From NCBI RefSeq assembly GCF_003932755.1, contig NZ_CP024202.1:1178001-1242000 (forward strand): DNA of 64,000 nt, read 5' to 3'. The notes below the pieces were generated by a model. It saw only the letters and a program-made list of their open reading frames with translations. It ran no database searches and was not told the origin of the DNA. Position numbers and translations under genes: made by a program. The DNA is from Methylomicrobium sp. wino1. GTDB taxonomy: Bacteria; Pseudomonadota; Gammaproteobacteria; Methylococcales; Methylomonadaceae. Below are positions 43,750 to 52,038 of this stretch, piece by piece (the stretch's first letter is position 1; every line of letters begins with the position of its first letter).

Positions 43750-45705
43750 TTAACCTAAAAGCGCATCGATATCCTCTCCGTGGATCACTTCTTTTTCCTG
43801 AAGAATTTCGGCGAGACGGTCCAGAATATGTCGTTTGGATGTCAAAATATCCATCGCGCGCTCGATCCCTTCATCAACCAAGGCCTTGACTTCGGCATCG
43901 ATTAGCTTAGCGGTTTCTTCGCTGTAATTGCGATATTCGGTCGTTTCGATTTCGAGAAATTGCAGTTGTTGGCGTTTACCGTAAGTCAGAGCGCCGAGCT
44001 TGGCGCTCATGCCCAAATAGCACACCATGGCCCGTGCTATTTCGCTGGCTTTTTCCAAGTCGTTTTGCGCGCCGGTCGACACATTGCCCAATGCAATCGC
44101 CTCGGCCATGCGCCCGCCCATCAAAATCGCGATTTGATCCTTTAGTTCGGCATCGGTGGACAGAAATTTTTCCTCGACAGGAAGTTGTAGCGTAAAGCCC
44201 AAAGCCGAAACGCCGCGCGGAATGATCGATACCTTATGAATCGGCTGACCGGTGGGCACATGCTTCGCGACCAATGCATGGCCAGCCTCGTGGTAAGCCA
44301 CGCGGCGTTTTTCCTCAGGCCCCAGCGCCCGCGATTTTTTTTCGGGGCCGGCTAAAATGCGGTCGATCGCCGCTTCGAAGTCTTCCATGCCAACATCGTT
44401 GTGATTGACGCGCGCTGCTAGAATCGCGGCTTCGTTCGCGATATTGGACAAATCAGCGCCGACTAGTCCCGGCGTGCGCTTGCCGACGACGGTCAAATCG
44501 ACATCGGAAGCGAGCTGCATTTTAGCGGTATGCAGTTTGAGAATTTTGACGCGGTCTTCGAGGTCCGGTTTGTCGACAATAATCTGCCGGTCGAAGCGCC
44601 CGGCGCGCAGTAAAGCTTTGTCGAGAATTTCCGGACGATTGGTCGCGGCCAATACGACCACGCCCGATGACGGATCGAAACCATCCATTTCGGTCAACAA
44701 TTGATTGAGCGTTTGTTCGCGTTCGTCATGCCCGCCCATCACCATCGGCCCGCCGCGCGAGCGGCCTATCGCATCGAGTTCGTCGATAAAGATAATACAG
44801 GGCGCTTTTTGACGGGCCTGTTCGAATAAATCGCGAACTCGCGCGGCACCGACGCCGACAAACAGTTCGATAAATTCAGAGCCGCTGATGTTGAAAAACG
44901 GCACGCCGGCTTCGCCCGACACCGCTCGCGCCAGCAAGGTTTTCCCGGTACCGGGTGGGCCGACCAGTAATGCACCTTTCGGCATGCGTCCACCGAGTTT
45001 TTGAATTTTTTCCGGGGCTTTAAGAAATTCGATCGATTCCTTCAACTCTTGCTTCGCGCTCTCGCTACCGGCAACATCGTTAAATGTGATTTTCGGTTGT
45101 GTTTCCGGATGTATCTTGATTTTGTTGCCGATATTCAAAAAGCCGCGGCCGGCAGGCCCCCCTCCGGCCATACGCCGAAACAACCAGGACCAGATCGCGA
45201 TTAAAATCAGCATCGGAATGATCCAATTGAATAGTATATTGCCAAGCCAACTTTCTCCGCTTCTAACGACATAATCGACATCGTGTTCGGCGAGTGCCTC
45301 GGCAAGATGCTCATCCCACAGAGGAATGGTCATGAAGTGTTGCGGAGAATCGGACGGGGTATCGGGTTTGATCAGGCCGGTAATCGTTTTTTCGGTGACC
45401 ACGGCACGTTGGATTTTGTTATTCTTAACCAATTCGAGAAATTGGTTGTAGGGTAGTTCGTCTTTTTGCAGTTCGTTAGCCTGATTGAAGATCGATAGAA
45501 TCATCAATACGCCCAGGCCGATCAACAAGTAGCGTGTCAATTTTTCGTTCTTATCGGGCTTTTTCGGCGCATTGATTTCCTTTTCCGGCTCGGGCTTGAA
45601 TAACGTCCGATAAAGACCGGTCAACGCCGTTTTGAGCGACTTCAGTAATTGAATCAGAAAACCGGTTAATATTTTCAGGAAATTATCGGAATTTTGCTTG
45701 TCCAT
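43750..45705 (-). CDS. ftsH: FtsH-family AAA+ membrane metalloprotease
   Basis: Membrane-anchored hexameric ATP-dependent protease. The 651-residue protein has a longer than usual N-terminal cytosolic part (about 60 residues), TM1 ([14 protein letters not shown]), a periplasmic domain, TM2 ([19 protein letters not shown]), Walker [13 protein letters not shown], Walker [12 protein letters not shown], the second region of homology ([24 protein letters not shown]...RAGRFDRQI), and the zinc motif HEAGH. It is not next to rrmJ/folP as the main gammaproteobacterial ftsH usually is, and the N-terminal extension is unusual, so it may be a second copy. Confidence 0.9.
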   Translation of the reverse strand: MDKQNSDNFLKILTGFLIQLLKSLKTALTGLYRTLFKPEPEKEINAPKKPDKNEKLTRYLLIGLGVLMILSIFNQANELQKDELPYNQFLELVKNNKIQRAVVTEKTITGLIKPDTPSDSPQHFMTIPLWDEHLAEALAEHDVDYVVRSGESWLGNILFNWIIPMLILIAIWSWLFRRMAGGGPAGRGFLNIGNKIKIHPETQPKITFNDVAGSESAKQELKESIEFLKAPEKIQKLGGRMPKGALLVGPPGTGKTLLARAVSGEAGVPFFNISGSEFIELFVGVGAARVRDLFEQARQKAPCIIFIDELDAIGRSRGGPMVMGGHDEREQTLNQLLTEMDGFDPSSGVVVLAATNRPEILDKALLRAGRFDRQIIVDKPDLEDRVKILKLHTAKMQLASDVDLTVVGKRTPGLVGADLSNIANEAAILAARVNHNDVGMEDFEAAIDRILAGPEKKSRALGPEEKRRVAYHEAGHALVAKHVPTGQPIHKVSIIPRGVSALGFTLQLPVEEKFLSTDAELKDQIAILMGGRMAEAIALGNVSTGAQNDLEKASEIARAMVCYLGMSAKLGALTYGKRQQLQFLEIETTEYRNYSEETAKLIDAEVKALVDEGIERAMDILTSKRHILDRLAEILQEKEVIHGEDIDALLG

Positions 45706-45815
45706 AGTGATGACCTCGAATAACGGACGAAATGGTTCAACTATTTATTTCCACATAGTACCACTCAAATTATTACGCTCAACTTTTAAAAATTAGCTTT
45801 TCTTATGTATAACCG

Positions 45816-46898
45816 ATGAGGATGTTAGTGCAATTCATTTCAATTTTAACAAGATGTGCCATTATTTTAAGTTTTTTATCGCTTAGTCTTAGTGTTTCGG
45901 CATTCGGCGTGAGCCCATCGCAGATGCTGCTAAGACCGGCCTCGGCGCTCACGGCCAATGATCTAGTTGTTATTGTCAACGAAGCCGATCCACTTAGCAT
46001 TAAGATTGCCGATTATTATGGGCGCAAAAGAGGCATTCCGAACAATCAGATTGTTCGCGTTCGTTTCGATCCGGCAATCAAAGTCATGAAGCCGGAGCAA
46101 TTCGAAGCCATCAAAGCCGAAGTCGATGCGCAGACACCGGCCCATGTTCAGGCCTTCGTGTTGACTTGGTTGCAGCCGTTCCGGGTCGATTGTATGTCGA
46201 TTACCACGGCATTCGCTGCCGGCTACAACCAAAAATTCTGCGCCAAAGGTTGTTTGAATACCCGTAAAAGTCCTTATTTCGCTTCGGAGAGCGCCAAACC
46301 CTACAAAGATTACCAATGGCGCCCTAGCATCATACTCGCTGGCAGAAATTTTGACGAAGCTAAAAATTTGATCGATCGAGGTGTCGCTGCCGATTATACG
46401 CATCCGAAAGGGTCGGCCTATTTGTTGCACACCAAAGATAAGGCGCGCAGCTCGCGTGCCGCATTATTTCCGGGAATAAGCGAGCATTTTAACGGGACAT
46501 GGCCGGTTAATTCGCTTAAGCGCGATTTCATCAAGGACAAATCCGATGTGATGTTTTATTTTACCGGTCTGACCCACGTTCCGCACATACAAGATAATCT
46601 TTACCCGCCCGGAGCCGTTGCCGATCACTTGACATCGACCGGCGGCGTGTTAACCGGCAGTAAGCAAATGAGCATCATCGAGTGGATAGCGGCCGGCGTC
46701 ACCGGGAGTTATGGGGCCGTAGTCGAGCCTTGCAATTTTCCGGAAAAATTTCCGCATCCCGGTGTACTAATGTTTTATTATCTGAGAGGCAGTACGTTAA
46801 TTGAAGCCTATTGGAAAAGCGTTGCACGGCCCGGTCAAGGTATCTTTATCGGCGAACCGCTTGCTAAACCGTTTGCCTACCCTGCAAAAAAGTTTTAG
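45816..46898 (+). CDS. Exported TIGR03790-type protein of unknown function
   Basis: A 360-residue protein with a long N-terminal hydrophobic signal (residues ~10-33, ending VSAFG). The mature part begins with LTANDLVVIVNEADPLSIKIADYYGRKRGIPNNQIVRV, which I associate with the TIGR03790 family, and includes two Cys clusters (RVDCMSITTAFAAGYNQKFCAKGCLN) and ITGSYGAVVEPCNFPEKFP. The role is unknown. Its stop codon overlaps a GTG (TAGTG at 46896-46900) that could start the rhomboid protease gene, so the two are probably co-expressed. Confidence 0.75.
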   Translation: MRMLVQFISILTRCAIILSFLSLSLSVSAFGVSPSQMLLRPASALTANDLVVIVNEADPLSIKIADYYGRKRGIPNNQIVRVRFDPAIKVMKPEQFEAIKAEVDAQTPAHVQAFVLTWLQPFRVDCMSITTAFAAGYNQKFCAKGCLNTRKSPYFASESAKPYKDYQWRPSIILAGRNFDEAKNLIDRGVAADYTHPKGSAYLLHTKDKARSSRAALFPGISEHFNGTWPVNSLKRDFIKDKSDVMFYFTGLTHVPHIQDNLYPPGAVADHLTSTGGVLTGSKQMSIIEWIAAGVTGSYGAVVEPCNFPEKFPHPGVLMFYYLRGSTLIEAYWKSVARPGQGIFIGEPLAKPFAYPAKKF

Positions 46899-46933
46899 TG
46901 TGGCAAGGATTAAACCTCTCCGAGATTAAACAA

Positions 46934-47689
46934 ATGATACCGATACGAGACGAAAACCCCGTCGTTCGCCCTCCCGTGATCACGATCGTAATCATTGCGG
47001 CGAATATCGCGGTATGGCTATTGCTTCAAGGCGCAGGCGGAGAGGCGGCATTGGTTAAGTCGCTGTGTCATTACGGCTTGATTCCGGGTGAATTATTGAA
47101 TACGGTGCCTAAGGGCATGACAATTCAAGTCACTGCGAACTACGGCTGTATTCTGAGCGGCGAAACCGGCAATAGCACTCTGTTGACTCATGCCTTTTTG
47201 CACGGCAGTTGGTTCCATTTAATCGCCAATATGTGGTTTTTATGGATTTTCGGCGATAACGTCGAGGATGTCATGGGTAGCTTTCGATTCGTGGTATTTT
47301 ATTTGTTGTGTGCACTTGCTGCGGCAGGGGCTCAAATTTATAGCAATCCGGGAGCCGCGATACCTATGGTAGGCGCGTCAGGCGCGATCGGCGGCGTCAT
47401 GGGTGCTTATGCCCGATTATATCCAAGAGCGCGGGTACACACGATTATACCGATTGGTTTTTATATCACTTCGTTTTCCGTTCCCGCCGGCTTCATGTTG
47501 GGTTATTGGTTTTTGATTCAATTGTTGAGTGGCATTCCGGCAATCGGCGATGAAGCCGGCGGTGTCGCTTTTTGGGCGCATGCAGGCGGTTTTCTCGCTG
47601 GACTGATTTTAATCGAACCGATGCACCGCCCCGACTATCTAGCCGAACATAAAGCGCTAATGGCCGGCCGTCGACCCGAAGACCGGTAA
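46934..47689 (+). CDS. Rhomboid-family intramembrane serine protease
   Basis: A 251-residue inner membrane protease with about six to seven hydrophobic segments. The catalytic Ser is in VGASGAIGGVMGAY (GASG motif) and the catalytic His in VAFWAHAGGFLAGL. The oxyanion-side motif HGSWFHLIANMWFLWIFGD (HxxxN) is present in TM2. Start MIPIRDENPV at ATG 46934 is typical of this bacterial subgroup. A GTG at 46898 overlapping the upstream stop adds 12 residues and is an alternative. It follows the TIGR03790-type gene directly. Confidence 0.92.
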   Translation: MIPIRDENPVVRPPVITIVIIAANIAVWLLLQGAGGEAALVKSLCHYGLIPGELLNTVPKGMTIQVTANYGCILSGETGNSTLLTHAFLHGSWFHLIANMWFLWIFGDNVEDVMGSFRFVVFYLLCALAAAGAQIYSNPGAAIPMVGASGAIGGVMGAYARLYPRARVHTIIPIGFYITSFSVPAGFMLGYWFLIQLLSGIPAIGDEAGGVAFWAHAGGFLAGLILIEPMHRPDYLAEHKALMAGRRPEDR

Positions 47690-47731
47690 TATATATGTCG
47701 TACTTTTGGACTCTCAGGATAAATAGATTTT

Positions 47732-48295
47732 ATGCAACAAGCAGAAGCATTAATGTTTAACTCCGATGACTTTTTGGCCTGGGAGGAATTCCAAACCGAG
47801 AAGTACGAATTCATTGCCGGCGAGATCTTCGCGATGGTCGGCGCGCGGCGCGAACATGTGCTCGTTACCGGTAACTTATTAGCCGCGCTGAAGCAGCGGT
47901 TACGCGGAACGCCTTGTCAATCCTACATGGCCGACATGAAATTGCGGGTCGAGTCGGCCGATGCTTTTTTCTATCCCGATGTCATGGTGACTTGCCATCC
48001 GGAGGATCGCAAAGCCGAGCAATTTTTAGCCCATCCGACGCTCATCGCAGAAGTATTGTCCGGTTCCACGGCGGCATTCGACCGGGGCGATAAGTTCGCC
48101 GCATACCGTAGTTTGGAGTCGCTCAAGGAATATGTCATTGTCGATATCGATGCGCTACGCGTGGAGTGTTATCGGCGGGCTTCGGACAACGAATGGATGC
48201 TGCATGATTACACCGGCCAACATGATTGCCGATTTTCCAGCCTCGAATTAACGGTTCCGCTCGCTGAAATTTTTGAGGATGTTCTCCCGGATTAA
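47732..48295 (+). CDS. Uma2-family putative nuclease (DUF820)
   Basis: A 187-residue protein of the PD-(D/E)XK-like Uma2 family: FLAWEEFQTEKYEFIAGEIFAMVGARREHVLVTGNLLAAL at the N-terminal half, FFYPDVMVTC (Asp), PTLIAEVLSGSTAAFDRGDKFAAYRSLESLKEYVIVD (Glu and Lys). Uma2 proteins are widespread in cyanobacteria and methanotrophs, with nuclease activity predicted from fold only. Start ATG at 47732; ATG at 47753 is an alternative. Stands alone. Confidence 0.88.
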   Translation: MQQAEALMFNSDDFLAWEEFQTEKYEFIAGEIFAMVGARREHVLVTGNLLAALKQRLRGTPCQSYMADMKLRVESADAFFYPDVMVTCHPEDRKAEQFLAHPTLIAEVLSGSTAAFDRGDKFAAYRSLESLKEYVIVDIDALRVECYRRASDNEWMLHDYTGQHDCRFSSLELTVPLAEIFEDVLPD

Positions 48296-48355
48296 GCGTT
48301 CATCGGCCCTGCTGGACAATCAAACGATCACTCATCATGCTAAACGCTTGAATAA

Positions 48356-48586
48356 AGCTATGTATACGGTAATAGTTGAAAATACCCACCACCATCGGAA
48401 GCACTTATAAATCCAAATTGAATTGTAGGGTAAGCTGCGCTACGCGTACCTAATGTCGGCAAAGGCAACAACCTTAGGGCACGTTAAACTCAGGTGGTGC
48501 TGCTAGGATACGCGTAGCGTACCCTACAGCCTTCAAGTTTCGAGATTGGTGTAGTATTTATTTCAACTATTAACGCGAACATAGCC
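48356..48586. mobile_element. 231-bp MITE-like element ending at the TSUP gene start
   Basis: The left end AGCTATGTATACGGTAATAG (48356) and right end CAACTATTAACGCGAACATAGCC (ending 48586) are inverted partners. TTGAATAA flanks both sides (48348-48355 and 48587-48594), an exact 8-bp direct repeat. Inside, TTGTAGGGTAAGCTGCGCTACGCGTACC (about 48422) and GCGTAGCGTACCCTAC (about 48511) are an inverted pair. The 3' target repeat supplies the TTG start codon of the next gene. Confidence 0.8.
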
Positions 48587-49564
48587 TTGAATAAACCATT
48601 ACTGTTTAGCACGGCGTTGGCTGTTGCGGTTTGGCTGGCTTGGTATGGCTACAGCTGGCCTGATAGCGTGGCAATCATTAAAGAAAATTGGGCTGTTACG
48701 CTGACGATGATATTCGGTTCGTTTATCGCCGGCGCGACCAGCGAAGGCGGCGGTGCGGTCGCTTTTCCGGTGTTCACGAAAGTGCTGTATATCGCGCCGC
48801 TCGATGCGAAGGTTTTTTCATTGGCGATTCAAAGCGTCGGCATGACCGCCGCGTCATTGACGATAATCGCACTACGGGTTCCGGTTGCCTGGCCGGTCAT
48901 TGCCTGGGCCAGTTTGGGCGGCTTAGCCGGTGTTTCGATTAGCTCGGCGGCATTGTCGCCCTTGCTACCACCCGGCCTGTTAAAAATGCTGTTTACCGCG
49001 ATGATCGTTAGCTTCGCTTTGCCGCTGGCGGTCTTGACTTGGCAAAAGCGGTTGTATAACGACACAATGCCGTTTTTCGGCGCGCGCGAAAAAGCCATTA
49101 TGCTGCTGACCGGAACCATAGGCGGCGGCATGACCGGTTTGGTCGGCAACGGCATCGATATCATTTGTTTTTCGGTGATGGTGTTGTTGTTCCGTTTATC
49201 GGAAAAGGTGTCGACGCCGACTTCGGTGATCATGATGGCGGTCAATGCGTTGGCCGGATTTGCACTGCATGGGTTTTTGCTTGGTGCTTTTACTGCGCCG
49301 GTGGAGCGTTACTGGTTGGCTGCGGTGCCGGTCGTTGTGATCGGAGCGCCGTTGGGTGCTTATTGCTGTACTAAGCTGAATAGTCGGGCCATTGCCGTAA
49401 TATTGATTCTGTTGATCCTAATCGAATTGATTAGCTCGCTGATATTGATTCCATTAACTGCTAATATTGTCGGCATTAGCTTGACGGTTTTCGTCTTTTT
49501 TTTGTGGTTCTATTGTCGAATGGCCCGGTCCGTCCGTTACCGGCCGGCCTGTAAAGGAGAATGA
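48587..49564 (+). CDS. TSUP (TauE/SafE) family permease
   Basis: A 325-residue inner membrane protein with about eight to nine hydrophobic segments. The typical TSUP half-motif GSFIAGATSEGGGAVAFPVF is at residues ~44-63, and the second-half counterpart GTIGGGMTGLVGNGIDIICF at ~180-199. The family exports sulfite, sulfoacetate or related anions; the substrate here is unknown. The frame opens with TTG at 48587, the first bases after a miniature element, without a convincing RBS. Its stop overlaps the next gene start (ATGA at 49561). Confidence 0.87.
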   Translation: MNKPLLFSTALAVAVWLAWYGYSWPDSVAIIKENWAVTLTMIFGSFIAGATSEGGGAVAFPVFTKVLYIAPLDAKVFSLAIQSVGMTAASLTIIALRVPVAWPVIAWASLGGLAGVSISSAALSPLLPPGLLKMLFTAMIVSFALPLAVLTWQKRLYNDTMPFFGAREKAIMLLTGTIGGGMTGLVGNGIDIICFSVMVLLFRLSEKVSTPTSVIMMAVNALAGFALHGFLLGAFTAPVERYWLAAVPVVVIGAPLGAYCCTKLNSRAIAVILILLILIELISSLILIPLTANIVGISLTVFVFFLWFYCRMARSVRYRPACKGE

Positions 49565-50130
49565 TAATGCGTATTCCGGTTCGTGGTTTGCTGTTGTTAT
49601 TGATGCTGTTTTCGTTGGTTTCCTGTAAGAAGGTAATAAAGCCTGAGGAATTGCCGGCCCACATTGCATTGGGCGATACCTATTACACTCAATTCGTGAT
49701 CCGTTACGAAAAAGGCGTGCATCCGACGACCAATTACCGGCGTGGCGCTTCGATTCCGGTCAACACTCCGGTCAGACTATTGAACGTGACCAATAAAACG
49801 ATCGAAGTCGAGGTCGATAATTCCAGTCAGCATTTGACGGTCAAAAATATCCAAAAACATACCGGAGACGATGTATATCGAGCCTTCGATAAATTATTCG
49901 CGCCAAACAAAGTCGATCTGACGAGATTCAGCGCATTGGAAAAACAGCATATTCAAAACGGCACGGTGGCCAAAGGCATGAGCAAAGACGCGGTACTGGT
50001 CGCCATCGGTTATCCGCCGATCACCGAAACGCCGAGCTTGGACAGCAATCGCTGGGTTTACTGGAGCCACCGTTTCAATCGCTTCAATGTGCATTTCAAG
50101 GACGACAGGGTCAATTGGGTCGAGGAATGA
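49561..50130 (+). CDS. Lipoprotein with SmpA/BamE-like C-terminal part
   Basis: A 189-residue predicted lipoprotein: hydrophobic signal and lipobox LFSLVSC (Cys at about 22, followed by KK). The C-terminal third (GMSKDAVLVAIGYPPITETPSLDSNRWVYWSHRFNRFNVHFKDDRV) has the pattern of the SmpA/OmlA fold, in which GMSxxxVxxxxGxP precedes a W-containing strand. The specific function is not recognised. It overlaps the permease stop and precedes the second COG4648-like gene by 49 bp, so it may belong to the export group of the pigment system. Confidence 0.75.
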   Translation: MIMRIPVRGLLLLLMLFSLVSCKKVIKPEELPAHIALGDTYYTQFVIRYEKGVHPTTNYRRGASIPVNTPVRLLNVTNKTIEVEVDNSSQHLTVKNIQKHTGDDVYRAFDKLFAPNKVDLTRFSALEKQHIQNGTVAKGMSKDAVLVAIGYPPITETPSLDSNRWVYWSHRFNRFNVHFKDDRVNWVEE

Positions 50131-50179
50131 TGATTCGGTTTTATACGAATTGAATCAATCGTTATTCGGCAATGAAAAA

Positions 50180-50809
50180 ATGACCGCCCTCATAAAAAGC
50201 ATTATCGCCACCGGCTTGTTTCTGTCCTATCCGTACCTGGTTTACCGAGGGATCGAAAGCGGTATGGTCTGGTTGGCGCCGGCGATTTTTTCCGGCATCT
50301 ATCTCATGCGGGCATTGGCGGCGCCCAGCCTGCGAGTCAAACTCTACAAAGGACTGTTCGCGCTGACCTTGCTGTTGGGCGCGTATTATCTGCAAACTGT
50401 CACCGCGAAGATATTGCCGGTATTGATTCAGCTGATGTTGATGGGCGTTTTCGGGCGGACTTTGCTTAAAGACAAGGGGCCGCCGTTTATCGAAAGCTTC
50501 GTAAGACTGGAGTTTCCCGAAATCCCTCCCGACATCCTGGTCTATTGCCGTCAATTAACCCTAATCTGGACCGGATTTTTCGCATTCAATGCCGCGATGT
50601 GTACGGTTTTGGCTATCTGGGGCAGCGATTTTTGGTGGACCCTCTATAACGGTGCCTTGATCTATACAATGATCGGCGTGCTGACGATCGGTGAATACAT
50701 TTATCGCCATTTCCGCTTTCCCGGTCTGAGCATTCCCGATCCGCGCTCGACGATTAAAACGATGATCGTCAACGGGCGAAGAATCTGGATGGATGCGCAG
50801 GCGCGTTAA
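50180..50809 (+). CDS. Second COG4648-like integral membrane protein
   Basis: A 209-residue protein with about five hydrophobic segments, paralogous in layout to the protein at 33575: an N-terminal MTALIKSIIATGLFLSYPYLVYRGIES, then FVRLEFPEIPPDILVYCRQLTLIWTGFFAFNAAMCTVLAIW, then WWTLYNGALIYTMIGVLTIGEYIYR. The long C-terminal tail (RSTIKTMIVNGRRIWMDA) is absent from the first copy. ATG at 50180 is preferred; a frame opening at 50087 overlaps the lipoprotein gene. Function unknown. Confidence 0.8.
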   Translation: MTALIKSIIATGLFLSYPYLVYRGIESGMVWLAPAIFSGIYLMRALAAPSLRVKLYKGLFALTLLLGAYYLQTVTAKILPVLIQLMLMGVFGRTLLKDKGPPFIESFVRLEFPEIPPDILVYCRQLTLIWTGFFAFNAAMCTVLAIWGSDFWWTLYNGALIYTMIGVLTIGEYIYRHFRFPGLSIPDPRSTIKTMIVNGRRIWMDAQAR

Positions 50810-51389
50810 TGAAACAATTTTCCTCAATCTTGACCTGCCTTAAATCGCTTTCCATCGTTCTCACGCTCTGCGCTCATCGTTATATACAAGTACCGTCATG
50901 CGTGTTGACAACCGGTTATCGGAATATCCGGGAACTGTGCTATTTGATAAGTCACAGAACATTGCACATCGGGGGGCTTCGATATAAATCATGGCTGCCG
51001 AGCATCAGTAGCCTCGATAGTCGCGACGAAGGCGTCGCTCCCACAAAGGGTAAGTATTCAGCCCCTCTTTGAAAAAGAGGGGCTAGAGGAGATTTTTTAA
51101 AATAAATCCCCCCTCAATCCCCCTTTTTCAAGGGGGAGAGGCCAACGTTTACGCATAAATTGCGGTAATTTGCCAACGGGGTCTGAATACTTACCCCGCA
51201 AAGGTTCCGAATGCTCTGTGGGAGCGATCCCCAGATCGCGATTTCGAAGCCGAGTGCGTTAAGTAACAATAAATGGTATCGAGGTCACATTAGCTAAAAT
51301 GAAATGACGGTAATACACCATTTATGTATCACAATGAACGCTCTACGTGGGAGCTATTTGGGAATCCGGACGGATACACAACATTCTAA
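50810..51389. repeat. Intergenic region packed with REP-like units
   Basis: 580 bp. It carries a GCTCTGCGCTCATCGTTATATACAAG unit (about 50865-50892), GTCGCGACGAAGGCGTCGCTCCCACAAAG (about 51018-51046), a CCCCTCTTTGAAAAAGAGGGG hairpin (51062-51082), an inverted pair CCCCCTTTTTC/AAGGGGGA (about 51118-51140), and GTGGGAGCGATCCCCAGATC with its AGTGCGTTAAGTAACAATAA tail (about 51219-51275). Confidence 0.6.
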
Positions 51390-52037
51390 ATGAATAAACC
51401 TAACATCAGCTCATTTTACTCAACAATTCTTTTAATGCTGCCGGTCTTGCTATCGGCAAATACGGCCCGTGCCGTCGATACCGAATGGAAAGTCATGCAA
51501 AGGATGCAATCGGATACAGCGGTGCGAATCGCCTATCAAGAAACCCGGACATTGGAATTAATGGATAGCCCCTGGCAAGGCAGCGGTTATCTGTACTCGC
51601 AGGCGCCGGATTTGATGATCAAGGAACAATTGCGACCGGAGCGGGTCTTGATGGGCATCAAGGGCGAGCGGATGTTCTATTTCGATCCGGCGGCTAATAT
51701 GCGCCATCGCGGCGAGCTGGACGCGGCCAATCCGCTAAGCTTGCATATCGCCTTCTTCAATGCCTTGGTCAATGCCGATGTCGCCTTGCTGCACAGAGTC
51801 TACCGCGTCGATTTCGACGCCCGGGAGCAAGACTGGCTGATGACGCTGAAGCCCAGGCGGGGCGACCGATCCGGATTGACTGTCGTTATTTCCGGCCCGC
51901 CTGGACAACAAGCCGAGCGTATCGAAATCAGACAGGATGACGGTGATTTCAGCGAATTTTTGTTGAGCAAGGATGCCGAAGGCGAGACGATCGAAACCGA
52001 AGTGAATCGCTTGTATAAAGAATTGCTGGGGAACTGA
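51390..52037 (+). CDS. LolA-like periplasmic carrier protein
   Basis: A 215-residue exported protein: signal peptide ending near NTARAVD (residue ~29), then a single LolA-type half-barrel: MQSDTAVRIAYQETRTLELMDSPWQGSGYLYSQAPDLMIKEQLRPERVLMGIKGERMFYFDP. LolA-like proteins with this W-x-G-S-G pattern occur beside MMPL exporters in aryl polyene loci and are thought to ferry the lipid-linked pigment across the periplasm. The MMPL gene begins two bases after its stop, so they form an operon. Confidence 0.87.
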   Translation: MNKPNISSFYSTILLMLPVLLSANTARAVDTEWKVMQRMQSDTAVRIAYQETRTLELMDSPWQGSGYLYSQAPDLMIKEQLRPERVLMGIKGERMFYFDPAANMRHRGELDAANPLSLHIAFFNALVNADVALLHRVYRVDFDAREQDWLMTLKPRRGDRSGLTVVISGPPGQQAERIEIRQDDGDFSEFLLSKDAEGETIETEVNRLYKELLGN

Positions 52038-52038
52038 T

